From Chromatiaceae bacterium (GTDB lineage: Bacteria > Pseudomonadota > Gammaproteobacteria > Chromatiales > Chromatiaceae): DNA of 64,000 nt. The first letter of the stretch is position 1; each line of letters opens with the position of its first letter. The translations under genes and the position numbers were made by a program. Of this stretch, positions 1 to 8,347 are shown piece by piece. The DNA is taken from positions 1,116,001 through 1,180,000 of the forward strand of contig CP037918.1 of assembly GCA_019356535.1 (NCBI GenBank), given 5' to 3'. Below the pieces are notes generated by a model. The model saw only the letters and a list, made by a program, of their open reading frames with translations, did not search any database and had not been told where the DNA came from.

Positions 1-748
1 TCACCACGGAGTCGCCGGGGTTGATCCAGTCCTCCTCCGGTGGATAGACCCTGTCGCGCCCGGGGAAGTCGTCGGGCAGGTCGTGGTTGCGCAGGGCCAC
101 GCCCGCGCCGATCACCCAGCAGCCGCCCTCGCGGGCGATGTGTTGCAGGGTGCCGGTCCAGGCCTCGCCGCTGTCGTAAGTTGGCGCGATATGGATGTCG
201 ATGCCCTGGGCGTACAGTGCGAAGCGCGCCAGCGGCATGTAGTTCTCCCAGCACAGCAGCACGCCGATGCGTCCCACCGGGGTGTCGGTGACGCGCAGTC
301 CGGCACCGTCGCCGAAGCCCCAGATCATGCGCTCCGGATTGGTGGGCATCAGCTTGCGGTGGTGATTGAGGATCTCTCCGTCCTCGCCGATCACCACGGC
401 GCTGTTGTACAGGGTGCTGTGGCTCACAGTGCCATCGCGTTCGTCGATGCCCATGACCACGGTCACACCGGCCTCGGCAGCGGCCTGACGCACCGGCGCC
501 AGGTCGTCACGGCTCAGGTCGACGGCGTTCTCCAGCAGGCGCTGATGGATCTGCTCGCTCAGGTCCCAGTCATCGCCGGGGCGCAGGCGCCACGCCCAGG
601 CCGGATAGCCGGGCACGAAGGCCTCGGGGAAGACGATCAGCCGTGCGCCAGCGCCGGCGGCCTCGTGGATCAGCGCCACCGCCTTTTCCAGGGTGGCCTC
701 GCGGTCGAGGACGTGAGGGGCGTGCTGAACGATGGCGATCCTGTGCAT
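1..748 (-). CDS. Nitrilase family carbon-nitrogen hydrolase (C-terminus cut by window edge)
   Basis: The reading frame enters from the left edge, so only the first 249 residues are present; nitrilases are usually 300-350 aa. The Glu-Lys-Cys triad of the nitrilase superfamily is complete: E42 in FPEAFVPGYPAW, K132 in HRKLMPTNPER and C166 in LLCWENYMPLARF. The Trp-Glu after the Cys and the PTNPER stretch fit true nitrilases (R-CN to carboxylate and ammonia) better than amidases or beta-ureidopropionases; the substrate cannot be read from sequence. I chose the ATG at 748 because GGAG lies 6 bases before it; an in-frame ATG at 754 has no such spacing. The methyltransferase gene ends 20 bases upstream, so the two are probably co-transcribed and divergent from the LysR gene. 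Confidence 0.9.
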   Translation of the reverse strand, partial: MHRIAIVQHAPHVLDREATLEKAVALIHEAAGAGARLIVFPEAFVPGYPAWAWRLRPGDDWDLSEQIHQRLLENAVDLSRDDLAPVRQAAAEAGVTVVMGIDERDGTVSHSTLYNSAVVIGEDGEILNHHRKLMPTNPERMIWGFGDGAGLRVTDTPVGRIGVLLCWENYMPLARFALYAQGIDIHIAPTYDSGEAWTGTLQHIAREGGCWVIGAGVALRNHDLPDDFPGRDRVYPPEEDWINPGDSVV

Positions 749-768
749 GATCATCTCCAGGGTAGGGT

Positions 769-1647
769 TCAGCGGGTGCCGACCGCGATCAGCATCTCGC
801 AGGGGCCTTCGAACTGCTGGCCGTTCTCGTACTGCTGCAGGGCCTGTTCGATCTCCTCCCAGGCCGCGTCCTTCTCGGCGTCCGAGACCCCGGCGAGCAT
901 CTGGTGCAGGGCGCCGAAGGATTCCTGCTCGAACTGCAGGCATTCCGAGGCACTGGAGACCCGTATCGGGGCATCGACCTTTGCGATCTGCACGTCGCGG
1001 AAACCGGCGTCGGTAAGCGCCTTCTCCAGCACCTCCGGGTGGCCGAGGCTGAAGGGGCCTGGCTGACCGGCCAGGGGCGGTGGCAGGGCGGCACGGCGGC
1101 GAATGATGGATACCGGTAGCGAAAAGAAGCCGTTGTGCTCGGCACGGGAATAGACCATGGCGGCCATCCTGCCGCCCTCGACCAGCTTGTTGTACATGCC
1201 GCGCAGGGCTTTTTGCTGGTCGGGGAAATAGATCAGCCCGACCCGCGAGATCACTGCGTCGAAGGGGCCAGCCTCCAGCTCGTCCAGGCGTTCGCCGTCG
1301 ATGGCGTGGGTATGGATGTTGTCCAGTCCCTGCAGGCGCGCGGCGCGCTCGGCATATTCGAGGATCACCGGCGAGAGGTCGGTGGCCAGGACATGTCCCT
1401 TTGGCCCGACGCGCCGCGCTGCGGCCAGGCTCTGCTCGCCGGCACCGGCGGCGACATCCAGTACCCGCGAGCCCTCGCTGATGCCGGCCATGTCCAGCAT
1501 GGTCTCGGTGGCCGAGCCCAGCCAGCGCGACAGCAGGGGGCCCCAGCGGTCCCATGACTCGGCGGCCGCGTTCCATTGCTGCAGCGTGGTCTGCTTGTAC
1601 TTGACCGGATCAAAGACGGCCTGCGTGGTGGTGAGTACCTGGTGCAT
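769..1647 (-). CDS. Class I SAM-dependent methyltransferase (UbiE/COQ5-like fold)
   Basis: This 292-residue protein has a Rossmann methyltransferase core. Motif I is VLDVAAGAGEQSLAAA (about residues 66-81), the acidic end of strand 2 is in VLATDLSP, and a motif IV-like segment reads FDAVISRVGLIYFPD. An N-terminal helical segment (WNAAAESWDRWGP) precedes the core, as in small-molecule methyltransferases. The substrate is unknown. The start at 1647 follows GAGGAGAG by a few bases; the same frame stays open much further upstream but would run through the divergent promoter region and into the LysR gene. The nitrilase gene follows after 20 bases, so this is the first gene of a leftward two-gene operon that the divergent LysR protein probably controls. 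Confidence 0.85.
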   Translation of the reverse strand: MHQVLTTTQAVFDPVKYKQTTLQQWNAAAESWDRWGPLLSRWLGSATETMLDMAGISEGSRVLDVAAGAGEQSLAAARRVGPKGHVLATDLSPVILEYAERAARLQGLDNIHTHAIDGERLDELEAGPFDAVISRVGLIYFPDQQKALRGMYNKLVEGGRMAAMVYSRAEHNGFFSLPVSIIRRRAALPPPLAGQPGPFSLGHPEVLEKALTDAGFRDVQIAKVDAPIRVSSASECLQFEQESFGALHQMLAGVSDAEKDAAWEEIEQALQQYENGQQFEGPCEMLIAVGTR

Positions 1648-1702
1648 GATCTCTCTCCTCGTTGGTCTGGCAGTCTCCGACCGTGCTTCCCCGCGTTTTC
1701 TG

Positions 1703-1783
1703 CGGAGGTTGGGAGGGGGACAACTACTTGTCTGGATTCCCCTTTCCGGCCTCCCCAGGGTGTAGGGTAGGGGGGAAGGTGCC
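1703..1783 (-). repeat. CCTCCCC-type palindromic repeat, copy A
   Basis: Read on the minus strand, this stretch holds GGGGAGGCC, then GGAAAGGGGAAT, then CCCCCTCCCAACCTCC. The same blocks occur in the same order in the copy at 49291-49396. It lies about 55 bases upstream of the methyltransferase start and in the same orientation. The match is partial, so it may be a decayed copy. Confidence 0.55.
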
Positions 1784-1873
1784 TTTATCGGAGGTTCCTT
1801 GGCTCCCGGGTGGGATGATGGAGAGTCTAGGTCTATGCCCTGGTTTGCCCATTGCCAAAAAAAGGAAAGTCGA

Positions 1874-1889
1874 TGTGCAGAAATGCACA
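1874..1889. promoter_or_regulatory. Candidate LysR-type operator (perfect inverted repeat)
   Basis: TGTGCA-GAAA-TGCACA is a perfect 6-base inverted repeat with a 4-base centre, 24 bases upstream of the LysR start codon and between two divergent genes. LysR regulators commonly bind dyads of about this size between their own gene and a divergent target, so autoregulation is plausible. The spacing is not an exact T-N11-A box. Confidence 0.45.
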
Positions 1890-1913
1890 AGGCTTTACGC
1901 GGAGGAAAAGCGG

Positions 1914-2783
1914 ATGAACTGGGACGACCTGAGAATCTTTCTGGCCGTGGCGCGGAGTGGCTCGATCTCCAGCGGCGCCAAGCAACTGGGACTGCAACAT
2001 TCGACGGTGTCACGGCGGATACGCAAGCTGGCGCAAGAACTGGAGGTACGCCTGTTCGACAGGGTGCCCAGTGGCTACGAGCTGACCCCGGCCGGTGAGA
2101 AACTGGCTCGGGCTGCGGAGCGCATGGAGCGGGAGGTTCTGGCAGTGGATGGCACCCTGGCAGGGACCGATCTGAGGCCTGCGGGCCTGCTGCGCGTCAC
2201 CGCCATCGACAATATGGCCACGACCATCCTGATGCCCATGTTTGCCGGTTTCAGCCGCGAATATCCCGAGGTCACGCTGCGCCTGTTGATCGCCAACAGC
2301 GACATCAGCCTGGCCCGGCGGGAGGCCGATGTCGCCATCCGCCTGACCAATACCCCGCCCGATACCCTGGTCGGCAAGCGTGTCGCGACGGTTTCATCGG
2401 CAGTCTACGGTTGCCGCGAGTATCTCGACCGTGTGGAGAAGGAGGGAAAGGATCCCCAATGGCTCGGGGTCGAATGCTGCAGCGTCCACCGTACCTGGAC
2501 ACGGCAGCAGTGCCATGGACAGTCACACCGTTTCATCGTGGACGACACCCTGCTGAGCCAGGCCGCCTTGCGTGAGGGCCTGGGGGTGTCGATCCTGCCG
2601 TGTTTCATGGGGGATGCCGATCCCGCCCTGGTGCGTTACGGCGGTGCCTGCCCGGGGTGGGACTTGGGCCTGTGGGTTCTTTTGCATCCCGATCTTCGGC
2701 GGACCACCCGCGTACGGATGTTTCGTGACTACATGAGCAAGGCGCTCGCCAGCCAGGCTGAGGCGTTCGCAGGGCGCGCCTGA
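1914..2783 (+). CDS. LysR-family transcriptional regulator
   Basis: A 289-residue protein with an N-terminal winged helix-turn-helix (MNWDDLRIFLAVARSGSISS, then AKQLGLQHSTVSRRIRKLAQ) and a periplasmic-binding-protein-like effector domain from about residue 90. MNWDDLRIFLAVAR is typical of the clade that lacks a Cys in helix 1. The start at 1914 has GGAGG 8 bases upstream; the frame is open upstream without a better site. It is transcribed away from the methyltransferase-nitrilase pair, the classical arrangement for a LysR activator and its target, and a palindrome (1874-1889) sits just before its start. The effector is unknown; a nitrile or a methylated product is only a guess from context. 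Confidence 0.93.
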   Translation: MNWDDLRIFLAVARSGSISSGAKQLGLQHSTVSRRIRKLAQELEVRLFDRVPSGYELTPAGEKLARAAERMEREVLAVDGTLAGTDLRPAGLLRVTAIDNMATTILMPMFAGFSREYPEVTLRLLIANSDISLARREADVAIRLTNTPPDTLVGKRVATVSSAVYGCREYLDRVEKEGKDPQWLGVECCSVHRTWTRQQCHGQSHRFIVDDTLLSQAALREGLGVSILPCFMGDADPALVRYGGACPGWDLGLWVLLHPDLRRTTRVRMFRDYMSKALASQAEAFAGRA

Positions 2784-2826
2784 GCGGAGGCAGGCGCATA
2801 GAGCCCGTTTTTTGCCTCAGTCCGCC

Positions 2827-4023
2827 TCAGCCTGGCCGGCCGTCGATACGGGGGCGTGCGAGCATCGGCAGGTAGATGATTGCGAAGTGGGCGAAAGCCA
2901 GTATCCACAGCGCCTGCGAAAGGCCGATCCACAGGGTGTAGTGTGCGCCGTCGAGCAACGGCAGCAACACCCGGCTCAGGGCGCCGGCGGCGAGCAGTGC
3001 CAGGAACCAGCGGATGGCCGGTGGCGGCGAGAACACATTACGCCCGGTGTGCCCCAGGGCCACCCGCGACATCATGCCCAGGGTCACCATGCCAATGCCG
3101 CCGTAGGCAAAGGCATGCAGGGCGATGAAGGGCGAGACCTCACCCCATACCGAGAGCACGCGCAGGCCGAAGCCGGCCACCAGCGCGCCATAGCCCAGGA
3201 ACAATGACCACAGCAGCGGCTTGCGCCAGATGCCGGGGGTGTGCCAGTCGACCAGACGCAGGGCATGCATGCAGAACAGGGCCAGGCTGAGCAGGCCGAT
3301 GACCATGGTCTGTCCCGGCAGGAAGACCTCGAACACCGCCCAGACCAGCACGCCGAACAGGCTGGCGATATCCAGCCAGCGGCGGTTGCGCGGGACAAAA
3401 TCTTCGTCCACGCCGCGCTCGATGAAAAACGGCACCACCCGACGGGCCATCATGAACACCAGCGCGAGGATCAGGTACAGCCCGCCATAGAGCCCCCACT
3501 GGATACCGTCGGCCAGGTAGCCCAGTGCGCCGGCGTAGAAGGTGGCGCTGGCAGCCAGCATCAGCACCAGCTTGGCCAGTATCCCGACCTGTTTCCACTG
3601 CCGTACTCGCAGCACCGGGCGGGCCACGCCGTAGAACAGCACGCACAGAAACGCCAGGTCGGCGGCCGCGGCCAGCCAGAGTCCCTTGCCGGGGACATAG
3701 AAGGCCGCCCGCGCGCCCAGCCACAGGGCAAAGGTGACGGCCAGCGAAGGCCCCTTGAGGCTGGGCTGGCCGGTCCAGTTGCTCACCGCAGTGAGCAGGA
3801 AGCCGGCCACCACCGCCATGGTATAGCCGAAGACCATCTCGTGACCGTGCCAGACCACCGGCGGCAGGGATGCCGGTGTGGCGTCGCGCCCGAAGACATA
3901 GGTCGCCATCCACAGGCCGACGGCGGTGATGCCGAACAGCGCTGCGCCACTGAAGAAGGGACGGAAGCCGAGCTGGAACAGGGCGAAGCTCGGCGGAGGG
4001 GTGCGGGGGTCGATCTGGAGCAT
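2827..4023 (-). CDS. nnrS: NnrS family haem-copper membrane protein
   Basis: A 398-residue polytopic membrane protein with about 12 hydrophobic segments. Family hallmarks are FQLGFRPFFSGAALFG near the N-terminus, VWHGHEMVFGYTMAVVAGF (about residues 56-74), and later HAFAYGGIGMVTLGMMSRV followed by ALGHTGR. NnrS proteins bind haem and copper and are linked to nitric oxide resistance and denitrification. The start at 4023 has AGAGG upstream; an in-frame ATG at 4050 would overlap the stop of the preceding gene. It is the last of three leftward genes (unknown protein, ArsJ-like exporter, NnrS) with gaps under 30 bases. No nitrite or nitric oxide reductase gene is in the window, so a role in NO defence rests on the family alone. 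Confidence 0.92.
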   Translation of the reverse strand: MLQIDPRTPPPSFALFQLGFRPFFSGAALFGITAVGLWMATYVFGRDATPASLPPVVWHGHEMVFGYTMAVVAGFLLTAVSNWTGQPSLKGPSLAVTFALWLGARAAFYVPGKGLWLAAAADLAFLCVLFYGVARPVLRVRQWKQVGILAKLVLMLAASATFYAGALGYLADGIQWGLYGGLYLILALVFMMARRVVPFFIERGVDEDFVPRNRRWLDIASLFGVLVWAVFEVFLPGQTMVIGLLSLALFCMHALRLVDWHTPGIWRKPLLWSLFLGYGALVAGFGLRVLSVWGEVSPFIALHAFAYGGIGMVTLGMMSRVALGHTGRNVFSPPPAIRWFLALLAAGALSRVLLPLLDGAHYTLWIGLSQALWILAFAHFAIIYLPMLARPRIDGRPG

Positions 4024-4049
4024 GGGACTACCTCTCTTTGCTCTGGCCA

Positions 4050-5282
4050 TTATCCGATATTGGTGGCGCCAGTGGGGTTTTGTGGTGTCGGCGAGGCCGG
4101 TTGGGGCAGGGGGAGGGACAACAGGGCGGCACCTGCCAGCATGCCGGCGGACCACCACAGGCAGCCTTCGATGCCCTGTTGCTGGTAGATCAGCCCCGAG
4201 AGCACGGTGCCGGCCAGCCGACCGCCGGCATTGGCCGTGTAATAGAAGCCAACCCGCAGGGCTACTTCGTCGTGCTGGGAATAAGCGAGTATCAGGTAGG
4301 AATGGACCGCGGAATTGACTGCGAAGACCAGGCCGAACAGTGCCAGGCCGCCGATCAGCACCACGCGGGCGTCCAGGCCCAGATCGAGCGCCAACGCCAT
4401 GCCGGCTGGCACTAGGGCGAGGGCCGCAACCCAGTAAAGGGCGGTGCGCCCGCCAGGCAGGTGCCGGCGCTCACGCAGTAACCCTGGGGTGGTGGCCTGT
4501 ACCAGCCCGTAGCCGATCACCCACAGGGCGAGGAAACTGCCCACTTGCCAGAAATCCCAACCCAGCCGGTCGTAGAGAAACACCGGGAGGGCCACCACGA
4601 ACCACACGTCGCGCGCGCCGAACAGCAGGAAGCGTGCGGCCGACAACCAGTTGATGGCCGCCACCCGGGAGAAGACCTGGAGGAACCGGGGTTTCGACTT
4701 CATGCGCCCGACACTAGAGGGCAGCAGCCAGGCGGTGATCAGCAGCACCGCCAGCAGCATCCCTGCCAGGATGGCCAAGGCAGCGCGAAAACCGAACCCT
4801 TGCAACAGGGCGGCACCGATGAAGAAACCTGCGCCCTTGAGGGTGTTCTTGGAGCCGGTCAGCGCTGCCGCCCAGCGGAACAGCTGCGCCTCGCCGTCGC
4901 TGCCGGAGAGGGCCTTGACCGAGGCCTTGGCCGACATCTTGTTGAGATCCTTGGCGATGCCCGAGAGCGCCTGGGCCGTCATCACCCAGGGCACGCTCAA
5001 CCAGGTATCGGGCACGGTCAGCATCAGCAATGCCACTATCTGCAGGGCCATGCCGATGTGCATGGTCAGGTTGAGTCCGATGCGCGCGCCCAGCCAGCCG
5101 CCCACCAGGTTGGTAACCACGCCGAAGAACTCGTAGAAGAGGAACAGCATGGCCACTTCGAAGGGCGAATAGCCCAGCTGGTGGAAATACAACACCACCA
5201 GCATACGGATGGCGCCGTCGGTGAGGGTGAAGCCCCAGTAGCCGGCGGTGATCACCGCATAGTGGCGTGTACCTGCCTGCAC
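4050..5282 (-). CDS. arsJ: ArsJ-like MFS exporter (organoarsenical efflux family)
   Basis: A 410-residue major facilitator protein with 12 predicted membrane segments. Several stretches recall the ArsJ group: YWGFTLTDGAIRMLVVLYFH, FYEFFGVVTNLVGGWLGARI, QALSGIAKDLNKMSAKASVK and FGARDVWFVVALPVFLYDRL. ArsJ exports 1-arseno-3-phosphoglycerate made by a partner glyceraldehyde-3-phosphate dehydrogenase. No GAPDH, arsR or other ars gene is next to it here, so the substrate may differ or the partner may lie elsewhere. The only usable start is a GTG at 5282, 16 bases after the stop of the upstream gene, with a weak ribosome site. It sits in an operon with an unknown protein and NnrS. Confidence 0.82.
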   Translation of the reverse strand: MQAGTRHYAVITAGYWGFTLTDGAIRMLVVLYFHQLGYSPFEVAMLFLFYEFFGVVTNLVGGWLGARIGLNLTMHIGMALQIVALLMLTVPDTWLSVPWVMTAQALSGIAKDLNKMSAKASVKALSGSDGEAQLFRWAAALTGSKNTLKGAGFFIGAALLQGFGFRAALAILAGMLLAVLLITAWLLPSSVGRMKSKPRFLQVFSRVAAINWLSAARFLLFGARDVWFVVALPVFLYDRLGWDFWQVGSFLALWVIGYGLVQATTPGLLRERRHLPGGRTALYWVAALALVPAGMALALDLGLDARVVLIGGLALFGLVFAVNSAVHSYLILAYSQHDEVALRVGFYYTANAGGRLAGTVLSGLIYQQQGIEGCLWWSAGMLAGAALLSLPLPQPASPTPQNPTGATNIG

Positions 5283-5298
5283 GATCGCTTGCTCGGCT

Positions 5299-5733
5299 TC
5301 AGCTGAACAGGCGCTGCCACCAGCGCTGGCGGTTGCGCGGGGTGGGGGCGTCGTCGATCACCTCGGTAGGGCGCTCGAGGCTGATGATCCAGCGCGGCGG
5401 GATGATCATGCCGCTGCTGCCACAGGACGAACCCAGATTGTTGGGGTCGTACACCTTGACCAGGGTGGGTGATTCGCGGTCGTCCACGTAGACGATGCCG
5501 CAATAGTCGTGGTCGTGATCGGCATGCAGCAGCTGGTCGAGTTCGCTCAGCGCATGGCGCAGGCCGTCGCCCTTGAGCGGCAGGGCCGGGACTTCGCTGC
5601 CCACCTGGTAGAAGTACCAGGCCTTGCCCGAGCCGTTGAGGGTCTCCCACAGGCGCTCGAGATCTTCCCAGCGCAGGATGCCGGTGAACCGCCCGTTGAG
5701 TCGTCGGGAAAAGTCCGATGTCTTGTCGCTCAT
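5299..5733 (-). CDS. Conserved hypothetical protein, first gene of the arsJ-nnrS operon
   Basis: A 144-residue soluble protein without signal peptide or membrane helix. I do not recognise a named family. Notable segments are LLHADHDHDYCGIVYVDD (about residues 88-105), a cluster of His, Asp and Cys that could bind metal, and DPNNLGSSCGSSGMIIPPRW (about residues 115-134), a Gly/Ser-rich loop with a second Cys. The C-terminus is basic and Trp/Arg rich. The ATG at 5733 is preceded by a modest AGGCAGG. It is the first gene of the leftward operon, starting 206 bases from the divergent HAD gene. Co-transcription with an ArsJ-like exporter suggests a related role, but nothing in the sequence proves it. 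Confidence 0.8.
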   Translation of the reverse strand: MSDKTSDFSRRLNGRFTGILRWEDLERLWETLNGSGKAWYFYQVGSEVPALPLKGDGLRHALSELDQLLHADHDHDYCGIVYVDDRESPTLVKVYDPNNLGSSCGSSGMIIPPRWIISLERPTEVIDDAPTPRNRQRWWQRLFS

Positions 5734-5939
5734 GTTGCCTGCCTGTCCCGATATACTGTCAAAGCACGCATTGTAACGGGCGGTGGGCCGTTTGAAGAAT
5801 GCAGGAGCCCCCTCTTCGGGCCGGATGGAGGCCGCTCGTGCAAGGTGCTGTTCTCACCGTTCTGATGCCGAAAACAGGCTTGTGCCTGGTCGCTCGATCG
5901 CGCAGTATCGCGCCCCGTCGTACTTGCTGGGAGAAGGGC

Positions 5940-6749
5940 ATGGGTTTCCGGGCCCGGGGGCTGTTGCTGGATATGGACGGGGTGCTGTATCACGGCAGTC
6001 GGCTGTTGCCCCATGCTCGGCACTTTCTCGAGGCCACGGCGCATCTGCCGCGGGTGTTCGTCACCAATAATCCCATCCGCACCCCCGTGGAGGTGGCTGA
6101 TCACCTCGCCGCACTGGGCCTGCCGCGACCCGATCCGGCGGACGTGCTGACCAGCGGCGTGGCCACTGCGCGCTGGTTGGCGCGCGAGCGACCGGGGTTT
6201 CGTTTCTTTGCTGTGGGTGCGGAGGGTCTGCACCGGGTGCTGGCCGAACACGGTATCGAGGATGCCGAAAATGCCGAGTTCGTAGTGGTGGGCGAGGGGC
6301 CGGGGCTGGACTACGACACCCTCTCCCGGGGCATCGACTTGATCCGAAACGGTGCGACCCTGGTCTCGACCAACCCCGACGCCAGCGTGGATGCGGTGGT
6401 GGCGGGCAGGCACTGCGTGCTGCCCGGCGGGGGCGCTCTGGTCGCCCCCTTCGAGGTGGCCACTGGCCGGCGGGCCATCACCATCGGCAAGCCGGAGCCC
6501 CTGTTGTTCGAGATGGCATTGGCGCGACTGGGATTGCCGGCGGGTGATTGCGTGATGATCGGCGACCGGCCGGATACCGACATCGTCGGGGCCGCGCGCG
6601 TCGGTCTGCGCTGTGCGCTGGTTCGCACTGGGCGATTTCTGCCGGGGACCTCCTGGCCGGCAGGGGAACCCCGGCCCGATTGGGATGTCCCTGAGTTGCG
6701 ATCGCTGTTGGAGCGCTGGTGGCGGGACGGGGTCCTGGTGCAGGCGTAA
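5940..6749 (+). CDS. NagD-like HAD-IIA phosphatase
   Basis: A 269-residue haloacid dehalogenase-type phosphatase of subclass IIA. Motif I is LLLDMDGVLYHG near the N-terminus (nucleophile and acid/base Asp), motif II is FVTNNPIRTP, and the C-terminal motifs are the Lys of TIGKPEPLLFEMAL and GDRPDTDIVGAARVG. The C2 cap domain lies between motifs II and III, as in NagD, AraL and phosphoglycolate phosphatases. The substrate cannot be assigned. The start at 5940 has GGGAG 6 bases upstream; the same frame stays open back to 5799 but without a ribosome site. The gene stands alone between a divergent operon and pntAA. Confidence 0.88.
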   Translation: MGFRARGLLLDMDGVLYHGSRLLPHARHFLEATAHLPRVFVTNNPIRTPVEVADHLAALGLPRPDPADVLTSGVATARWLARERPGFRFFAVGAEGLHRVLAEHGIEDAENAEFVVVGEGPGLDYDTLSRGIDLIRNGATLVSTNPDASVDAVVAGRHCVLPGGGALVAPFEVATGRRAITIGKPEPLLFEMALARLGLPAGDCVMIGDRPDTDIVGAARVGLRCALVRTGRFLPGTSWPAGEPRPDWDVPELRSLLERWWRDGVLVQA

Positions 6750-6794
6750 GGATCGGCAATTGTGGGAATCGAGCACATGTCGCTCTTCGGGTTT

Positions 6795-6824
6795 TTGACG
6801 GTTCCCCTTGGACATGGAGATAAT
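6795..6824 (+). promoter_or_regulatory. Candidate sigma-70 promoter for the pnt operon
   Basis: TTGACG (6795-6800) and GATAAT (6819-6824) are separated by 18 bases, close to the sigma-70 consensus, in an AT-richer gap about 110 bases upstream of pntAA. Downstream to 6934 is a leader in which I see no other element. Confidence 0.55.
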
Positions 6825-6934
6825 GTTCTGAATTTTTGAAATTAAAACCTTCAATGCACTGAGTAGTCCTTCGATACACGAGGCCCCAGCCGGAAAACGG
6901 CAGGCGGACCCTTCCGACCTGAACAACGAGAATC

Positions 6935-8041
6935 ATGAAACTCGGGATACCCAAAGAAACATTGACTGGAGAGGCGCGCGTCGCCATCACCCCGGAAATT
7001 GCCAAGTCGCTCATCGGCAAGGGCTTTGAAGTCTGTGTCGAACGCGGTGCCGGCGAGGGCGCGCACTATCACGACGACACCTATGCCGAAGCCGGCGTCA
7101 CGCTGGTCGATCGCGCCGAGGCGCTGGCCTGCGACATCGTCGCCAAGGTCCGCCGACCGACGGTCGAGGATGCCGCGCAGATGCGCGAGGGCGCAGTGTT
7201 CATCGGCATGCTCGAGACCTGCGGCGAGGACGAGGTGGCCTCCGCCTTGCTCGCCCGTGGCATCACCGTGCTGGCGCTCGAACGCATCCCGCGCATCTCG
7301 CGGGCGCAGTCGATGGACGTGCTCTCCTCGCAGGCCAACATCGGTGGTTATCGCGCGGTCATCGAGGCGGCCGCGCGCTACGAGCGCTTCCTGCCCATGA
7401 TGATGACCGCCGCGGGCTCGGCCAAGCCGGCGCGCGTGGTGGTGCTGGGTGTCGGTGTAGCCGGTCTGCAGGCGATCGCCACCGCGCGCCGCCTGGGCGC
7501 CGAGGTCTATGCCTACGACATCCGTCCCGAGACGCGTGAGCAGATCGAGTCGCTGGGTGCCAAGCCGATCGATCTGGACATCGGCGAGGAAGGGAGTGGC
7601 GAGGGCGGTTATGCCAGGGAACTGTCCGACGAGGCCAAGGCGCGCCAGCAGCAGTTGCTGGCCGACGAGCTGGCCCGTGCCCACATCATCATCACCACCG
7701 CGCAGATCCCCTGCCGTCCGGCACCGCAGCTGGTGGCGCCCGAGGTGGTCGAGCGCATGCGCGAGGGCTCGGTGATCGTGGACATGGCCGCCGGTTCGGG
7801 GGGTAACTGCCCGCTGTCCAAGCCCGACGAGATCGTCACCGAGCACGGGGTCATCATCGTCGGTCACACCAACTATCCCTCGATGATGGCAACCGATGCC
7901 AGTGCGTTTTTCGCGCGTAACATCGCCAACCTGCTGGGCATCATGGTGGACAAGGGCGAGGACGGTTCGCTGAGCCTCAAGGACCTCGACGCGGACGAGA
8001 TCACCGCCGCTGCTCAGTTCAAGCCGCAAACCAGCGAATGA
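6935..8041 (+). CDS. pntAA: NAD(P) transhydrogenase subunit alpha part 1
   Basis: A 368-residue soluble domain I subunit that binds NAD(H). The N-terminus MKLGIPKETLTGEARVAITP matches the alanine dehydrogenase/PntA family, and the dinucleotide fold is at VVVLGVGVAGLQAIATARRL (about residues 168-187). RISRAQSMDVLSSQANIGGY and ITTAQIPCRPAPQLV are further family hallmarks. The enzyme couples hydride transfer from NADH to NADP+ to proton influx across the inner membrane. Here the alpha subunit is split in two, as in Rhodospirillum rubrum and many non-enteric proteobacteria; the membrane part is the next gene, 9 bases downstream. It is first in a three-gene operon. Confidence 0.96.
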   Translation: MKLGIPKETLTGEARVAITPEIAKSLIGKGFEVCVERGAGEGAHYHDDTYAEAGVTLVDRAEALACDIVAKVRRPTVEDAAQMREGAVFIGMLETCGEDEVASALLARGITVLALERIPRISRAQSMDVLSSQANIGGYRAVIEAAARYERFLPMMMTAAGSAKPARVVVLGVGVAGLQAIATARRLGAEVYAYDIRPETREQIESLGAKPIDLDIGEEGSGEGGYARELSDEAKARQQQLLADELARAHIIITTAQIPCRPAPQLVAPEVVERMREGSVIVDMAAGSGGNCPLSKPDEIVTEHGVIIVGHTNYPSMMATDASAFFARNIANLLGIMVDKGEDGSLSLKDLDADEITAAAQFKPQTSE

Positions 8042-8050
8042 GAGAAGATC

Positions 8051-8338
8051 ATGCCTGACACACTCGTAGCACTGTACGTATTCGTCCTGGCCTGTTTCAT
8101 CGGCTATTTCGTGATCTGGGGCGTCACCCCAGCACTGCACACGCCGCTGGTGGCGCTGACCAACGCCATCTCGGGCATCGTCATCATCGGTGCGCTGCTG
8201 GTGGCCGGTGCCGAAGAGGCCTCGGGGGCGGCCGAGATCATGGGCTTCTTCGCGGTCCTGCTGGCCTCGATCAACGTCTTTGGCGGCTTCCTGGTGACCA
8301 ACCGGATGCTGGCGATGTTTAAGAAGAAAAAGAAGTAA
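8051..8338 (+). CDS. pntAB: NAD(P) transhydrogenase subunit alpha part 2 (membrane)
   Basis: A 95-residue membrane protein with three hydrophobic helices and a lysine-rich C-terminus. The stretch [20 protein letters not shown] is the signature of the alpha-subunit membrane domain. It supplies part of domain II, the proton channel, together with PntB. It begins 9 bases after pntAA and ends 9 bases before pntB, so the three are translated from one message. The length is normal for a stand-alone PntAB. Confidence 0.95.
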   Translation: MPDTLVALYVFVLACFIGYFVIWGVTPALHTPLVALTNAISGIVIIGALLVAGAEEASGAAEIMGFFAVLLASINVFGGFLVTNRMLAMFKKKKK

Positions 8339-8347
8339 GGGGGCGAC

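Noticed and set aside
1..748. Nit1-type nitrilase gene cluster (radical SAM, acetyltransferase, AIR synthase partners)
   Set aside because: The only neighbours are a methyltransferase and a LysR gene; the cluster's hallmark genes are not in the window.
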